From Thermoplasmata archaeon (lineage in GTDB: Archaea > Thermoplasmatota > Thermoplasmata > Lutacidiplasmatales > UBA184): DNA of 57,301 nucleotides. A program made the position numbers and the translations under genes. The stretch covers positions 1 to 57,301 of the forward strand of contig JAKIVR010000008.1 of the NCBI GenBank assembly GCA_022750455.1, written 5' to 3'. The notes beneath the pieces are model-generated. The model ran no database searches. It was not told where the DNA came from and saw only the letters and a list, made by a program, of their open reading frames with translations. Numbering within the stretch: the first letter of the stretch is position 1; each line of letters begins with the position of its first letter. Of this stretch, positions 38,197 to 46,059 are shown in pieces.

Positions 38197-39600
38197 ATGG
38201 GGTTCACGCGCTGGTTCAACCGGACCCTCAACCGTACGTGGGGGTTCATCGAGGACCGCACCGGCATTCCGAAGTGGCCCCTGCGCCCGCAGCCCGCGTT
38301 CACGTTCAAACCGTCGTACTGGACCGGCGCGTTCGTGGTGAACGCCTTCCTCTACCAGGTCGTCTCGGGGCTCCTCCTCCTGCTCTACTACCAACCGAGC
38401 GTGAATCCGACCTACACGTCGTGCGGTCAACCGATCGGTCAGCTCTCCGCCTCGCCGGCGGCGTGGTGCAGCACGTCGTACATCACCAACTCGCTCCCGA
38501 TGGGGTCGATCCTGCTGTCGACCCATCTGTACGGCGCGTACGCGATGATCTTCCTGATGCTCGTCCACTTCTACCGGGGCTACTACCTCGGCGTCTACAA
38601 GGCGCCCCGGGAGTTCTCCTGGATGGTCGGGACGCTGCTCCTCCTGACAACGTTCGGGATGGGCTTCACCGGCTACCTGCTCCCCTACACCCAGATCTCC
38701 TACAACGCGACGCAGGTCGGTCTTGTCCTCGCCTTGCGGCTTCCGACGTTCGGTCCGATCCTGGGGCCGTTCATCCTGGCGGACGGGACGGGACAAGGTC
38801 TGCTCAGCCGGATGTTCGCGGCCCACGTGCTGCTGATTCCATTAGCGCTGGGCGCCCTGCTGTACGCGCACATCTCGCTGTTCGAGGCGCACGGGATCGC
38901 TCCGCCTGCCACGTCCGATCCGTTGCAGCGTCGCCGATTCACCGAGCACGAGGACAAGAAGGGCGTGCCGTTCTGGCCGCACATCTTCTTTTACATGACC
39001 AAGTGGGCCCTCCTCTACATCGGGCTCTTAGTCGGGATCGCCGCGCTGTGGCCGTGGCAGCTGCCGACGTACGTCGGGAACACCGCGGTCGCGGCGGGGG
39101 TGACCGAACCGGATTGGTACTTCCTCTGGCTGTTCAAGTTCGTCGACTTTGCCGGGGTGACCCCGGTGCTCGCCATCGGCATCACCACGGTGCTCATCGC
39201 GTTCGTCCTGTTCCTGCCGTTCCTCGACCGGTCGAAGCGGACCCATCCGCGGGACCGGCCGTTCTTCCTCGCGCTGGGCAACTCCCTCCTCGGGTTCTTC
39301 ATCCTCATGAGCGTCTGGGGGGGACTCACGCCCGGCCTGCAGATCCAGGATAGCGAGATCGCGTGGCGACTCGGCCCGATCTTCGTGGTGAACTTCCTCG
39401 TCGCCTGGCTGTTCTACCGGAAGTACCAGAAGAGCTATCGCGCTCGACTGGAGGCTCGCGAGAGATCGCTGCGGTTGGACGGCGTGTACACCGGCGCCAA
39501 GTCGGCGGTCGTCCCGGGGTCGGTCCCCCGATCGTCCCCGCCGTCCCCGGTCGTCGCGAAGGGCGCCTCGAGCGCCTCGGGCAGCGGAGGCTCCTCGTGA
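38197..39600 (+). CDS. Cytochrome b of a Rieske/cytochrome b (bc-type) complex
   Basis: 467 residues, about eight or nine transmembrane helices. Heme b ligands are visible as paired histidines on two helices: STHLYGAYAMIFLMLVHFYRG (quoted in parts: STHLYG and VHFYRG) and AAHVLLIPL with YAHISLFEAHG. The quinol-site motif PEWY appears as EPDWYFLW. The protein spans both the N- and C-terminal parts found separately in b6f complexes, so it is a fused bc1-like form. The C-terminal tail (about 50 residues) is Ser/Pro rich. It is followed, with a GTGA overlap, by two small membrane-protein genes, then coxA. Confidence 0.93.
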   Translation: MGFTRWFNRTLNRTWGFIEDRTGIPKWPLRPQPAFTFKPSYWTGAFVVNAFLYQVVSGLLLLLYYQPSVNPTYTSCGQPIGQLSASPAAWCSTSYITNSLPMGSILLSTHLYGAYAMIFLMLVHFYRGYYLGVYKAPREFSWMVGTLLLLTTFGMGFTGYLLPYTQISYNATQVGLVLALRLPTFGPILGPFILADGTGQGLLSRMFAAHVLLIPLALGALLYAHISLFEAHGIAPPATSDPLQRRRFTEHEDKKGVPFWPHIFFYMTKWALLYIGLLVGIAALWPWQLPTYVGNTAVAAGVTEPDWYFLWLFKFVDFAGVTPVLAIGITTVLIAFVLFLPFLDRSKRTHPRDRPFFLALGNSLLGFFILMSVWGGLTPGLQIQDSEIAWRLGPIFVVNFLVAWLFYRKYQKSYRARLEARERSLRLDGVYTGAKSAVVPGSVPRSSPPSPVVAKGASSASGSGGSS

Positions 39601-39875
39601 GCGCATCGACCGGGCCCGAATCCCCGCCGGTCTATCGGACCGGGACTCTGTGGATCGTTCTCTGCGCCCTCTTGGTGCTCGGCACCGTCTCGTCCGCGCT
39701 CGTCGTCTGGGGGCTCCTGAACGCGTACGTCACCGGCAACTACGTCTTCGACGCCGCCGTGGTGCTCGGAGGGGCGTTCGCCGCCGTCTTCTTCTTCCTC
39801 CTCCTCAGCGGGATCCTCTATCGGATCGACGTGCTCCGGGGCGTCCCCCACCGGCGGGTGATGCTCTTTGAGTGA
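39597..39875 (+). CDS. Small two-helix membrane protein between cytochrome b and CoxI genes
   Basis: 92 residues, GTG start overlapping the cytochrome b stop (GTGA). Two helices: TLWIVLCALLVLGTVSSALVV (in part LWIVLCALLVLGTV) and FDAAVVLGGAFAAVFFFLLL. It ends with the basic segment GVPHRRVMLFE and overlaps the next gene by eight bases. Family not recognised; the position suggests a small oxidase or cytochrome b complex subunit. Confidence 0.7.
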   Translation: MSASTGPESPPVYRTGTLWIVLCALLVLGTVSSALVVWGLLNAYVTGNYVFDAAVVLGGAFAAVFFFLLLSGILYRIDVLRGVPHRRVMLFE

Positions 39876-40248
39876 ACTGACCGTCGAGATCACCCCGGCC
39901 GAGTATGCGCGTCTGCAGACCCGCGTCCTGTCGCTGTACACCTCGGTCTCGATCCTGATGCTCATCGGGATCGCGATCGGCATCGTCTACGCCCTCTCGC
40001 TCGGCACCCTCATCGGCCCCGGCGTCGAGGAGTCGTTCGGGATCGACCTCGCGATCCTGTTCCTGATGTCCGCGATGCTGATGCACATCTTGGATCGGAC
40101 GTACCGCGAGTGGCCGGAGGGCCGCCGCGTGCACCCGGCCCCCCCGCCGCAGATCACGGCGAAGACGGCCAACTACACCCTGGAGATCGTGGTCATCGTC
40201 GGGGCCGCGCTGCTGATCGCGTACGTGTTCGGGCCGTTCCTGGCCTGA
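39868..40248 (+). CDS. Small membrane protein upstream of coxA
   Basis: 126 residues, TTG start inside the previous gene. Three hydrophobic helices: LYTSVSILMLIGIAIGIVYA, AILFLMSAMLMHILDRTY and TLEIVVIVGAALLIAYVFG. It is 15 bases ahead of coxA, so both are likely in one transcript. I do not recognise the family; a CoxIII or CoxIV-like accessory role is a guess based on location. Confidence 0.68.
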   Translation: MSELTVEITPAEYARLQTRVLSLYTSVSILMLIGIAIGIVYALSLGTLIGPGVEESFGIDLAILFLMSAMLMHILDRTYREWPEGRRVHPAPPPQITAKTANYTLEIVVIVGAALLIAYVFGPFLA

Positions 40249-40263
40249 GGGAGGGAGAGGTCG

Positions 40264-41985
40264 ATGCTCGCTCCCACGATCCCCGGTCCGTTCCTCGACC
40301 TGGGGATCATCGTCGTCGCGACGGTCGCCATCCTCTGGTTCCTCCGGGTCCGGGGCGAGTGGTTCGTCCGTGTGGCGTCGTTGTGGCTGTTCACCACCGA
40401 TCACAAGCGGATCGGCATCATGTACATCGCCCTCGGGATCGCGTTCTTCTTCATCGGCGGGATCTACGCGACGGTCATCCGCACGGACCTCGGCTTCGTC
40501 CAGGGTCTCGGGCTCGATCCGCAGACGACGCTCGGCATCGACCCGGACACGTACTCGATCCTGTTCACGATGCACGGGACGCTGATGATCTTCATGTTCG
40601 TCATCCCGACCCTCGCCGGGTTCGGGAACTACCTCGTCCCGTCGATGATCGGCGCCCGGGAGATGGCGCTGCCCCGGATCAACGCGATCGCCTTTTGGAT
40701 GCTCCCGATCGCGGGCGTGCTCCTCATCCTCTCCGACGCGAACGCGGGGTGGACCGGCTACGTCCCCCTGAGCTTACAGATCGATCCGACGAATCCGCAC
40801 GGCGTCGACCTGTGGATCCTCGGATTACACATCCTCTCGGCCTCCTCGATGCTGGGGGCGATCAACTTCATCGTCACCATCACCAAGCACCGCGCGCCCG
40901 GCGTCCACTACTGGAACATGCCGCTGTTCGTCTGGGCGACGTTCATCAACTCGATCCTGCTCCTGTTCGCCCTCCCGTCGCTCTCGGTCGCCCTCACCAT
41001 GATCCTCTCCGACCGCGACTTCGGCACGCACCTCCTCGCGGCCGCCAACGGGACGCCGCTCGGCGGCGCCTTGCTGTATCAGAACATGTTCTGGTTCTTC
41101 GCGCACCCCGAAGTCTACGTGATGGTGTTACCGGCGTTCGGTCTCATCTCGACGATCTTACCGAAGCTCGCCCGCAAGGACATCTTCGGGTACGCGGCGA
41201 TGGTGATCGCGTTAGGGGTCTTCGCCGTCCTCTCGTTCGCCGTCTGGGAGCACCACATGTTCGTCACCGGCGTCGACACCGACGTCCGGTTCGTGTTCAT
41301 GCTGAGCACGATGGCGATCGCCGTCCCGAGCGCCGTCAAGACGTTCAACTGGGTCGCGACGCTGTGGGGCGGGCATATCTGGATGGCCACGCCGATGTGG
41401 TGGTGTCTCGGCTTCATCACCGGCTTTGTCATCGGCGGGCTGAGCGGGCTGATGCTCGCCTCGATCCCGATCGACTACCTGTACCACGCGACGTACTTCG
41501 TGGTCGCGCACTTCCACTACATCCTCGTCGGCGGCACGCTGTTCGCCATCTTCGGAGCGATCTACTTCTACTATCCGATCTGGACCAAACGCTGGTACAA
41601 CCAAGCGCTCAGCCAGGTCCACTTCGTGCTGACGTACGTCGGGGCGAACCTGCTCCTGTTCCCCTGGTTCATCCTCGGCGCCGAGGGGATGCCCCGACGG
41701 GTGTACACGTACCTGCCGACCGAGAACTTCCAGTTCCTCAACTTCCTCTCCTCGCTCGGGGCGGCGATCCTCGGCATCGGGCAGCTCGTCTTCCTGTACA
41801 ACATGGTCTGGAGCTACTACGGCGGCGAACCGGTCAAGACGGCCGATCCGTGGGGCGAGCCGCTGCCGAGCACCATGAGCGGTCCGGCCCCGCCGCGTCC
41901 GGCGCCCCCTGGGCGCCCGACCCCCACCGCGCCCGGCACACCCCTTCCCTCGGCCGCCTCCGCGGGCGGTCCGGGGAGCGCCTGA
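40264..41985 (+). CDS. coxA: Heme-copper oxidase subunit I
   Basis: 573 residues with about 12 transmembrane helices. The metal ligands are all there: low-spin heme His in [11 protein letters not shown], CuB His and the cross-linked Tyr in [10 protein letters not shown], the CuB pair in WEHHMFVTG, and heme pair His in [10 protein letters not shown]-channel Lys is kept in [10 protein letters not shown]. The D-channel loop reads [11 protein letters not shown]; the Asp of bovine-type enzymes is Glu here, with the Asn retained. The Glu of HPEVY indicates an A1-like type. An unusual Pro-rich tail (about residues 535-573) ends the protein. Between the two subunit genes lie the bc-complex genes; no subunit III gene is seen. 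Confidence 0.96.
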   Translation: MLAPTIPGPFLDLGIIVVATVAILWFLRVRGEWFVRVASLWLFTTDHKRIGIMYIALGIAFFFIGGIYATVIRTDLGFVQGLGLDPQTTLGIDPDTYSILFTMHGTLMIFMFVIPTLAGFGNYLVPSMIGAREMALPRINAIAFWMLPIAGVLLILSDANAGWTGYVPLSLQIDPTNPHGVDLWILGLHILSASSMLGAINFIVTITKHRAPGVHYWNMPLFVWATFINSILLLFALPSLSVALTMILSDRDFGTHLLAAANGTPLGGALLYQNMFWFFAHPEVYVMVLPAFGLISTILPKLARKDIFGYAAMVIALGVFAVLSFAVWEHHMFVTGVDTDVRFVFMLSTMAIAVPSAVKTFNWVATLWGGHIWMATPMWWCLGFITGFVIGGLSGLMLASIPIDYLYHATYFVVAHFHYILVGGTLFAIFGAIYFYYPIWTKRWYNQALSQVHFVLTYVGANLLLFPWFILGAEGMPRRVYTYLPTENFQFLNFLSSLGAAILGIGQLVFLYNMVWSYYGGEPVKTADPWGEPLPSTMSGPAPPRPAPPGRPTPTAPGTPLPSAASAGGPGSA

Positions 41986-41995
41986 GGCCGGAGCG

Positions 41996-42559
41996 ATGGC
42001 CGGGGGCAGCCGCGCCTTCGAACTGCTGGCCGCGGTCTCGTTCGCGGCGGTCTACGTCACGATCCTTCTCGGCGGGAATGTGATCGTGAGCGGCTCGGGG
42101 CTCGGGTGCTCGTCGTGGCCGACGTGCAACGGCTCCCCGTTCGACACGCCCCTCACCGGGCCGGCCGGTGTCGAGTTCTCCCACCGCCTCGCCGCCCTCG
42201 TCCTCGGCGCCCTGGTCGCGGTCCTCGCCCTCGTCGGGTACCTGTACGAGAAGGATCGGCCGGTGCTGCGCCGCCTGGCGTACATCTCCTTCCTCCTGGT
42301 CGGCGCGGAGGCGCTGCTCGGCGGCGTCGTGATCGACACGAGCCTGCAGCCGCTGATCGTGCTCCTCCACTTCCTCCTCGCGACCGTGCTGTTCGGCCTC
42401 CTCCTCGTGCTCGCCCTCTTGGCGAACCGGCACCGGATCCCCCCGCACTGGCGGGACTGGGCCCGCCGGGCCAGCGACCCGGCAAAGGATCCTCCTCCGT
42501 CGCCGGCCGGCCGAAGCCCCCCGGAGGTCGCCCCCACCACCCCGGACGGCGCGTACTGA
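41996..42559 (+). CDS. ctaA: Heme A synthase, short four-helix form (CtaA)
   Basis: 187 residues, four transmembrane helices plus a Pro-rich tail. CtaA oxidises the C8 methyl of heme O to formyl, giving heme A. Typical features of the first half are kept: GGNVIVSGSGLGCSSWPTC (GSGLGC and the Cys pair), and GVEFSHRLAALVLGALVA, in which the heme-binding histidine follows a conserved glutamate. A later LLHFLLATVLFG supplies the second histidine. Bacterial CtaA has eight helices; the half-size form is known from archaea such as Aeropyrum. It begins 11 bases after coxA. Confidence 0.9.
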   Translation: MAGGSRAFELLAAVSFAAVYVTILLGGNVIVSGSGLGCSSWPTCNGSPFDTPLTGPAGVEFSHRLAALVLGALVAVLALVGYLYEKDRPVLRRLAYISFLLVGAEALLGGVVIDTSLQPLIVLLHFLLATVLFGLLLVLALLANRHRIPPHWRDWARRASDPAKDPPPSPAGRSPPEVAPTTPDGAY

Positions 42560-42584
42560 TCCCGGTCGGCGGGCGGCGACCGTT

Positions 42585-43526
42585 ATGGGAGATGGGGGAG
42601 CTTCGCCCGGCACGACCGCTCCTCCTCCCTCCGTCGGATCCCGGCTCTCGGACTATCTGGAGCTCACGAAGCCGACGATCACGGGGCTGATCGTCGCCGT
42701 CGGGATCGCGGGGTACTTCATCGCCGCCCCGGGACCGGTGAACCTCCGCCTCCTCCTCGGCCTCGTCGTCTTCGGTGCCGCGGCGAGCGGGGGAGCGGCC
42801 GCGCTCAACCACTACCTCGACCGGGACCTCGATGCGCAGATGAAGCGGACCCAAGACCGTCCGCTACCCGGGCTTCGGATCCACCCCGAGCGGGGCGCTC
42901 TCCTGCTCGGGGTCGGCCTCACCGTGTTCGGGATCGGAGGCGCCGCGCTCACGCTGAACCTGCTCACCGCGTTCTCCATCGCTCTCGGGACGTTCACCTA
43001 CGTCGTCGTCTACACGGCCTGGTTGAAGCGCCGGACGAGCTGGAACATCGTCGTCGGCGGGTTCGCGGGCAGTGCTCCGGCCCTGGCGGGCAGCGCGGCG
43101 GCGACCGGGACCTGGACGGACGGAGCTCTCGCGTTGGCCCTGCTCGTCTTTCTCTGGACTCCGCCGCACTTCTGGTCGCTCGCCCTGATGCTCCAGAAGG
43201 ACTACGATGGGGCCGGGCTCCCGATGCTCCCCCGGGCCGGCGATGCGGCCGGATCGGCCCGGGTCGCCGTGATCTCGGCGGCGCTCCTCCTGCCGGCGAC
43301 GATCGTTCTCCTCTGGGTGCGCCCCGACCTCGCTCTCTGGGCGGCGGTCGCCCTGGTGGCGCTCGTCCTCCTCTTCATCGCGCTGGAGGCCCCCCTCTGG
43401 CGCGCACCGGAGCGAAAGTGGGCCGTTCGCGGGTTCATCTTTTCAGGGATCTATCTGCTGCTGGTGATCCTCGTGCTCGTACTGAACGGACTGCTGATGC
43501 ACCCCGGCGTCGTCGTGGGATTCTGA
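42585..43526 (+). CDS. ctaB: Protoheme IX farnesyltransferase (CtaB)
   Basis: 313 residues, eight or nine transmembrane helices of the UbiA prenyltransferase superfamily. It adds a farnesyl group to heme B, forming heme O, the precursor for CtaA. Diagnostic motifs: LTKPTITGLIVAVG, the first acidic motif NHYLDRDLDAQMKRTQDRPL (NxxxDxxxD-type), a second region YTAWLKRRTSWNIVVGGFAGSAP (in parts YTAWLKRRTSWN), FLWTPPHFWSLAL, and KDYDGAGLPMLP. Being after coxA and ctaA, it completes the heme A branch. Confidence 0.95.
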   Translation: MGDGGASPGTTAPPPSVGSRLSDYLELTKPTITGLIVAVGIAGYFIAAPGPVNLRLLLGLVVFGAAASGGAAALNHYLDRDLDAQMKRTQDRPLPGLRIHPERGALLLGVGLTVFGIGGAALTLNLLTAFSIALGTFTYVVVYTAWLKRRTSWNIVVGGFAGSAPALAGSAAATGTWTDGALALALLVFLWTPPHFWSLALMLQKDYDGAGLPMLPRAGDAAGSARVAVISAALLLPATIVLLWVRPDLALWAAVALVALVLLFIALEAPLWRAPERKWAVRGFIFSGIYLLLVILVLVLNGLLMHPGVVVGF

Positions 43527-43618
43527 GCTCCGCCCCCTCCGTCGCCGTGGGGGGACTCCGCGCCGGATTACGGTGACACTACAGTACCGTTATTTCTCGC
43601 GCTCGACTCGCCTGAGGG

Positions 43619-44296
43619 ATGACCATACCTCCGGTGACTTCACCGAATGCCGTTTTGCCGTCGAACCGGGTCGGCGCCGAGAGCGCTCTTCGACGTCTCG
43701 GCTACGCCCCGGTCCCCGGCACTGGCGAGGTGAGCCCCGCGGTGCCGAGCTTCTGGGTCCAGGAGCCCGGCGCCCGCAAGCGGCGCCTGCGCGTGTACGC
43801 GGACGGCTGGGACGCGTTCGACCGCGACGGCGCGATCTCGGATCCCCCGGCGATCGTCGTCGTGCCGACCGAGCAGGCCGCGGACCAAGCGTGGGAGAAG
43901 CTGTATCGTTCTCCGAAGGCCCGTCTCGACCCCGATATCTCGATCCTCGTCGTGCCGACCGCCGGACGGAAGGAACCGGACCCCCACTGGCACGCCGGCC
44001 CTGTCGACCGCCAGGACCTCCTGAAGCTCGCGACCGGTGTGCTCGTCGGGCTCGTGCGGCGGGTCCAGAACAGTCCGGGGCTCGACTTCCACCAGATGCT
44101 CGAGGTGATGCGGACGACGTTCCACGTCGACGTCGAGCGGTCGCTCTCCGTCGAAGGCGACGAGGCGGTCCTGTGGATGATGTACCAGATCGCGCTCCGC
44201 TACGCATACGCCCCCGGGGACGCGGCGTCGAACCTCCACCTGATCACGCTGAAACCGACCGGACCTGGCGCGCGCCTCCCGTGGTTCGCGGCATAA
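43619..44296 (+). CDS. Conserved-looking archaeal protein of unknown function
   Basis: 225 residues, soluble. A short N-terminal basic/Pro segment is followed by an alpha/beta region with RRLRVYADGWDAFDRDGAI and PAIVVVPTEQAADQAWEKLY, then helices (LLKLATGVLVGLVRRVQ; HQMLEVMRTTFHVDVERSL). The predicted fold is mixed, with no motif I can identify. A TATA-like TATTT at 43591-43595 is 26 bases before the ATG, and GAGGG lies next to it, so it is expressed from its own promoter, away from the ctaB operon. Confidence 0.6.
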   Translation: MTIPPVTSPNAVLPSNRVGAESALRRLGYAPVPGTGEVSPAVPSFWVQEPGARKRRLRVYADGWDAFDRDGAISDPPAIVVVPTEQAADQAWEKLYRSPKARLDPDISILVVPTAGRKEPDPHWHAGPVDRQDLLKLATGVLVGLVRRVQNSPGLDFHQMLEVMRTTFHVDVERSLSVEGDEAVLWMMYQIALRYAYAPGDAASNLHLITLKPTGPGARLPWFAA

Positions 44297-44346
44297 GCAC
44301 GAACACCAACCGAACCTTTTTCAGGGCCGGCTGACTCGGTACTTCG

Positions 44347-44529
44347 ATGTCGTCGACGCCGTTCGTGTCGCCGTACGCGACCTCGCCCGGGGGATCGATC
44401 CCTCCGCCCGAGACGACGCCGGAGGAGGGGACCCACGACATGTGGGTCTTCTTCTGGCTCGCGCTCGTGAACACCGCCATCATCGCCGGTTCGTGCCTGT
44501 TGGTCTTCGCGTTGTTCACCTCCCACTGA
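44347..44529 (+). CDS. Small single-helix membrane protein
   Basis: 60 residues, a Pro-rich hydrophilic N-terminus then one helix (WVFFWLALVNTAIIAGSCLL). A TTTTTC element lies about 27 bases before the ATG. It might be a further small respiratory subunit, but there is no evidence except the location beside ctaB. Confidence 0.5.
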   Translation: MSSTPFVSPYATSPGGSIPPPETTPEEGTHDMWVFFWLALVNTAIIAGSCLLVFALFTSH

Positions 44530-44594
44530 GGTCCGGGGCGTCCCCGTCCTCAAGCGTTATGTGGGCCACGCCCGTCGATGGAAGCCGCGCGGCT

Positions 44595-44669
44595 GGGGCC
44601 GTGGGGTAGCTTGGACCATCCTTCTTGCTTGGGGTGCAAGAGACTCCGATTCAAATTCGGACGGCCCCA
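44595..44669 (+). tRNA. tRNA-Pro, anticodon GGG
   Basis: A full cloverleaf: acceptor GGGGCCG (44595-44601) pairs with CGGCCCC (44662-44668), D-arm GGGT/ATCC, anticodon stem CTTGC (44624-44628) with GCAAG (44636-44640) around TTGGGGT, so the anticodon is GGG at 44631-44633. The T-arm is TCCGA-TTCAAAT-TCGGA. The discriminator is A; the next bases are CCG, so CCA is not encoded. There is no intron. A TTATG element about 35 bases upstream may be its promoter. It precedes the ftsJ gene. Confidence 0.95.
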
Positions 44670-44751
44670 CCGCGAACCCCCTCCTTCGCTCCGAACGCGG
44701 GGCTCGAGAGCGGACGGCGGAGTTCATCTTCCCGCGCCGCTAGGCCCGGAC

Positions 44752-45381
44752 GTGGGACGACGGTTCGTTGCCGAGCGGCGACGCGACCCGTACTATCGGG
44801 CCGCCCAGCTGGAGGGGTTGCGCTCCCGGGCCGCGTTCAAGATCGCCTTCCTCATGGAGCGATTCCCCATCGCCCGCCCCGGGGATATCATCCTCGACCT
44901 CGGCGCCGCGCCGGGCGGCTGGTCCGTGGTCCTCGCCGAGCGGGTCGGCCGCCGGGGTCGCGTCGTCGCGATCGATCCCCGGCCGATCGACCCGATCCCA
45001 GGGGTCGACGTGCTCCACGCCCGCGTCGGCGACCCGACGCTCGGGGATCGACTCGGAGGCCGGAGGTTCCGCTCTGTCGTCTCGGACATGTCGCCTTCCA
45101 TCAGCGGCGCGTACGGCACCGACCACGCGCGCAGCGTCGATCTCGTCCGGAGCGCGTTCGGGTTGGCGCGGAGCGTGCTGCGCGAAGGGGGGACGTTCGC
45201 GGCGAAGGTCTTCGACGGAGACATGGTCGCGGAGCTGACCGAAGAGCTCCAACCGTGGTTCCGAGTCGTTCGGCGGACCAAGCCACCGGCCTCGCGCAGT
45301 GGCTCCTCCGAGATGTACGTCGTCGGGCTCGGATTCCACCTCCCCGTGGAACCCCCGACGGTCGCGGAAGGTCCGGGATGA
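44752..45381 (+). CDS. rlmE: 23S rRNA (uridine-2'-O)-methyltransferase RlmE/FtsJ family
   Basis: 209 residues, GTG start. This SAM enzyme methylates a 2'-hydroxyl in rRNA or tRNA. The family core is present: DPYYRAAQLEGLRSRAAFK with the first catalytic Lys, ILDLGAAPGGWSVVLAE, the strand VVAIDPRPI, the catalytic Asp in SVVSDMSPS, GGTFAAKVFDGD with second Lys, and KPPASRSGSSEMYVVG with the Glu. The KDKE tetrad is thus complete. The upstream in-frame continuation passes through the tRNA gene and is excluded. It overlaps the PCMT gene by four bases (ATGA). Confidence 0.93.
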   Translation: MGRRFVAERRRDPYYRAAQLEGLRSRAAFKIAFLMERFPIARPGDIILDLGAAPGGWSVVLAERVGRRGRVVAIDPRPIDPIPGVDVLHARVGDPTLGDRLGGRRFRSVVSDMSPSISGAYGTDHARSVDLVRSAFGLARSVLREGGTFAAKVFDGDMVAELTEELQPWFRVVRRTKPPASRSGSSEMYVVGLGFHLPVEPPTVAEGPG

Positions 45382-46016
45382 ACGCCGGGCGGAATGAGAT
45401 GGTCCGACGCCTCGGACCGTTGCCCGACCGCGTGGCGGAGGCCCTGCGGACCGTGCCTCGCGAACGGTTCGTGCGAGCGGAGGACCTGGACCGGGCGTAT
45501 CTCGACGAGCCGTTGCCGCTCGCCTCCGATGGCGCCACGATCTCGGCCCCGCACATGGTCGCCGCCCAACTGGACTGGCTCGACCTCCGCGGGGCGGAGA
45601 AGGTGCTCGAGGTCGGCTCGGGATCGGGCTACCTCGTCGCCCTCCTCGCCGAGATGGTGGGGCCGTCCGGGGTCATCCATGGGGTGGAGCGGGACCCCGC
45701 CCTCGTCGCGTCGTCGCGCGCGCTCCTCCACGAGCTGGGATACGACGGCCGGTGCCTCATCCATGTGGGCGACGGAGCCCGCGGGTGGCCCGACGCCGCC
45801 CCGTTCGACCGGATCGTGGTCTCCTGCGCGACGCCTCTCCTGCGCCGCGAGTGGTGGGAGCAGCTCGCGCCCGAGGGGTCGATCCTCGCGCCGGTCGGTG
45901 GCTCGTTCTCCCAGACCCTCTTGCGGGGCCGACGGACCGAAGGGCGGGAGATCCACGATTCCGGGCCCTCGGTACGGTTCGTTCCCCTCGTGACGGGCGT
46001 CCCATCGGATATATAG
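45378..46016 (+). CDS. pcm: Protein-L-isoaspartate O-methyltransferase
   Basis: 212 residues. This SAM enzyme repairs isoaspartyl residues. Motifs: PRERFVRAEDLDRAYLDEPL as family start, GATISAPHMVAAQL (substrate-binding), VLEVGSGSGYLVALLAEMV (SAM motif I), HGVERDPALV and RIVVSCATPLLRREWWEQL. Length is normal. Translation is coupled to ftsJ through an ATGA overlap. Its last codons include TATATA, which could serve as the TATA box of the next gene. Confidence 0.92.
   Translation: MNAGRNEMVRRLGPLPDRVAEALRTVPRERFVRAEDLDRAYLDEPLPLASDGATISAPHMVAAQLDWLDLRGAEKVLEVGSGSGYLVALLAEMVGPSGVIHGVERDPALVASSRALLHELGYDGRCLIHVGDGARGWPDAAPFDRIVVSCATPLLRREWWEQLAPEGSILAPVGGSFSQTLLRGRRTEGREIHDSGPSVRFVPLVTGVPSDI
46010..46015 (+). 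promoter_or_regulatory. TATA box inside the end of the PCMT gene
   Basis: TATATA overlaps the stop codon of the PCMT gene. A transcript starting about 26 bases later would have a short leader containing GAGGG (46048-46052), seven bases before GTG 46060, defining the TIM-barrel gene's start. Confidence 0.45.
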
Positions 46017-46059
46017 ACCGAGGTTGTGCGCCGGTCCCGCCTTTTTAGAGGGTCTTGTT

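Noticed and set aside
40110-42083. Open frame of 657 codons in another frame over coxA
   Set aside because: Arg/His-rich composition typical of a shadow frame; the CoxI frame has all catalytic residues.
44578-44751. In-frame extension of ftsJ upstream
   Set aside because: It would translate the tRNA-Pro gene.
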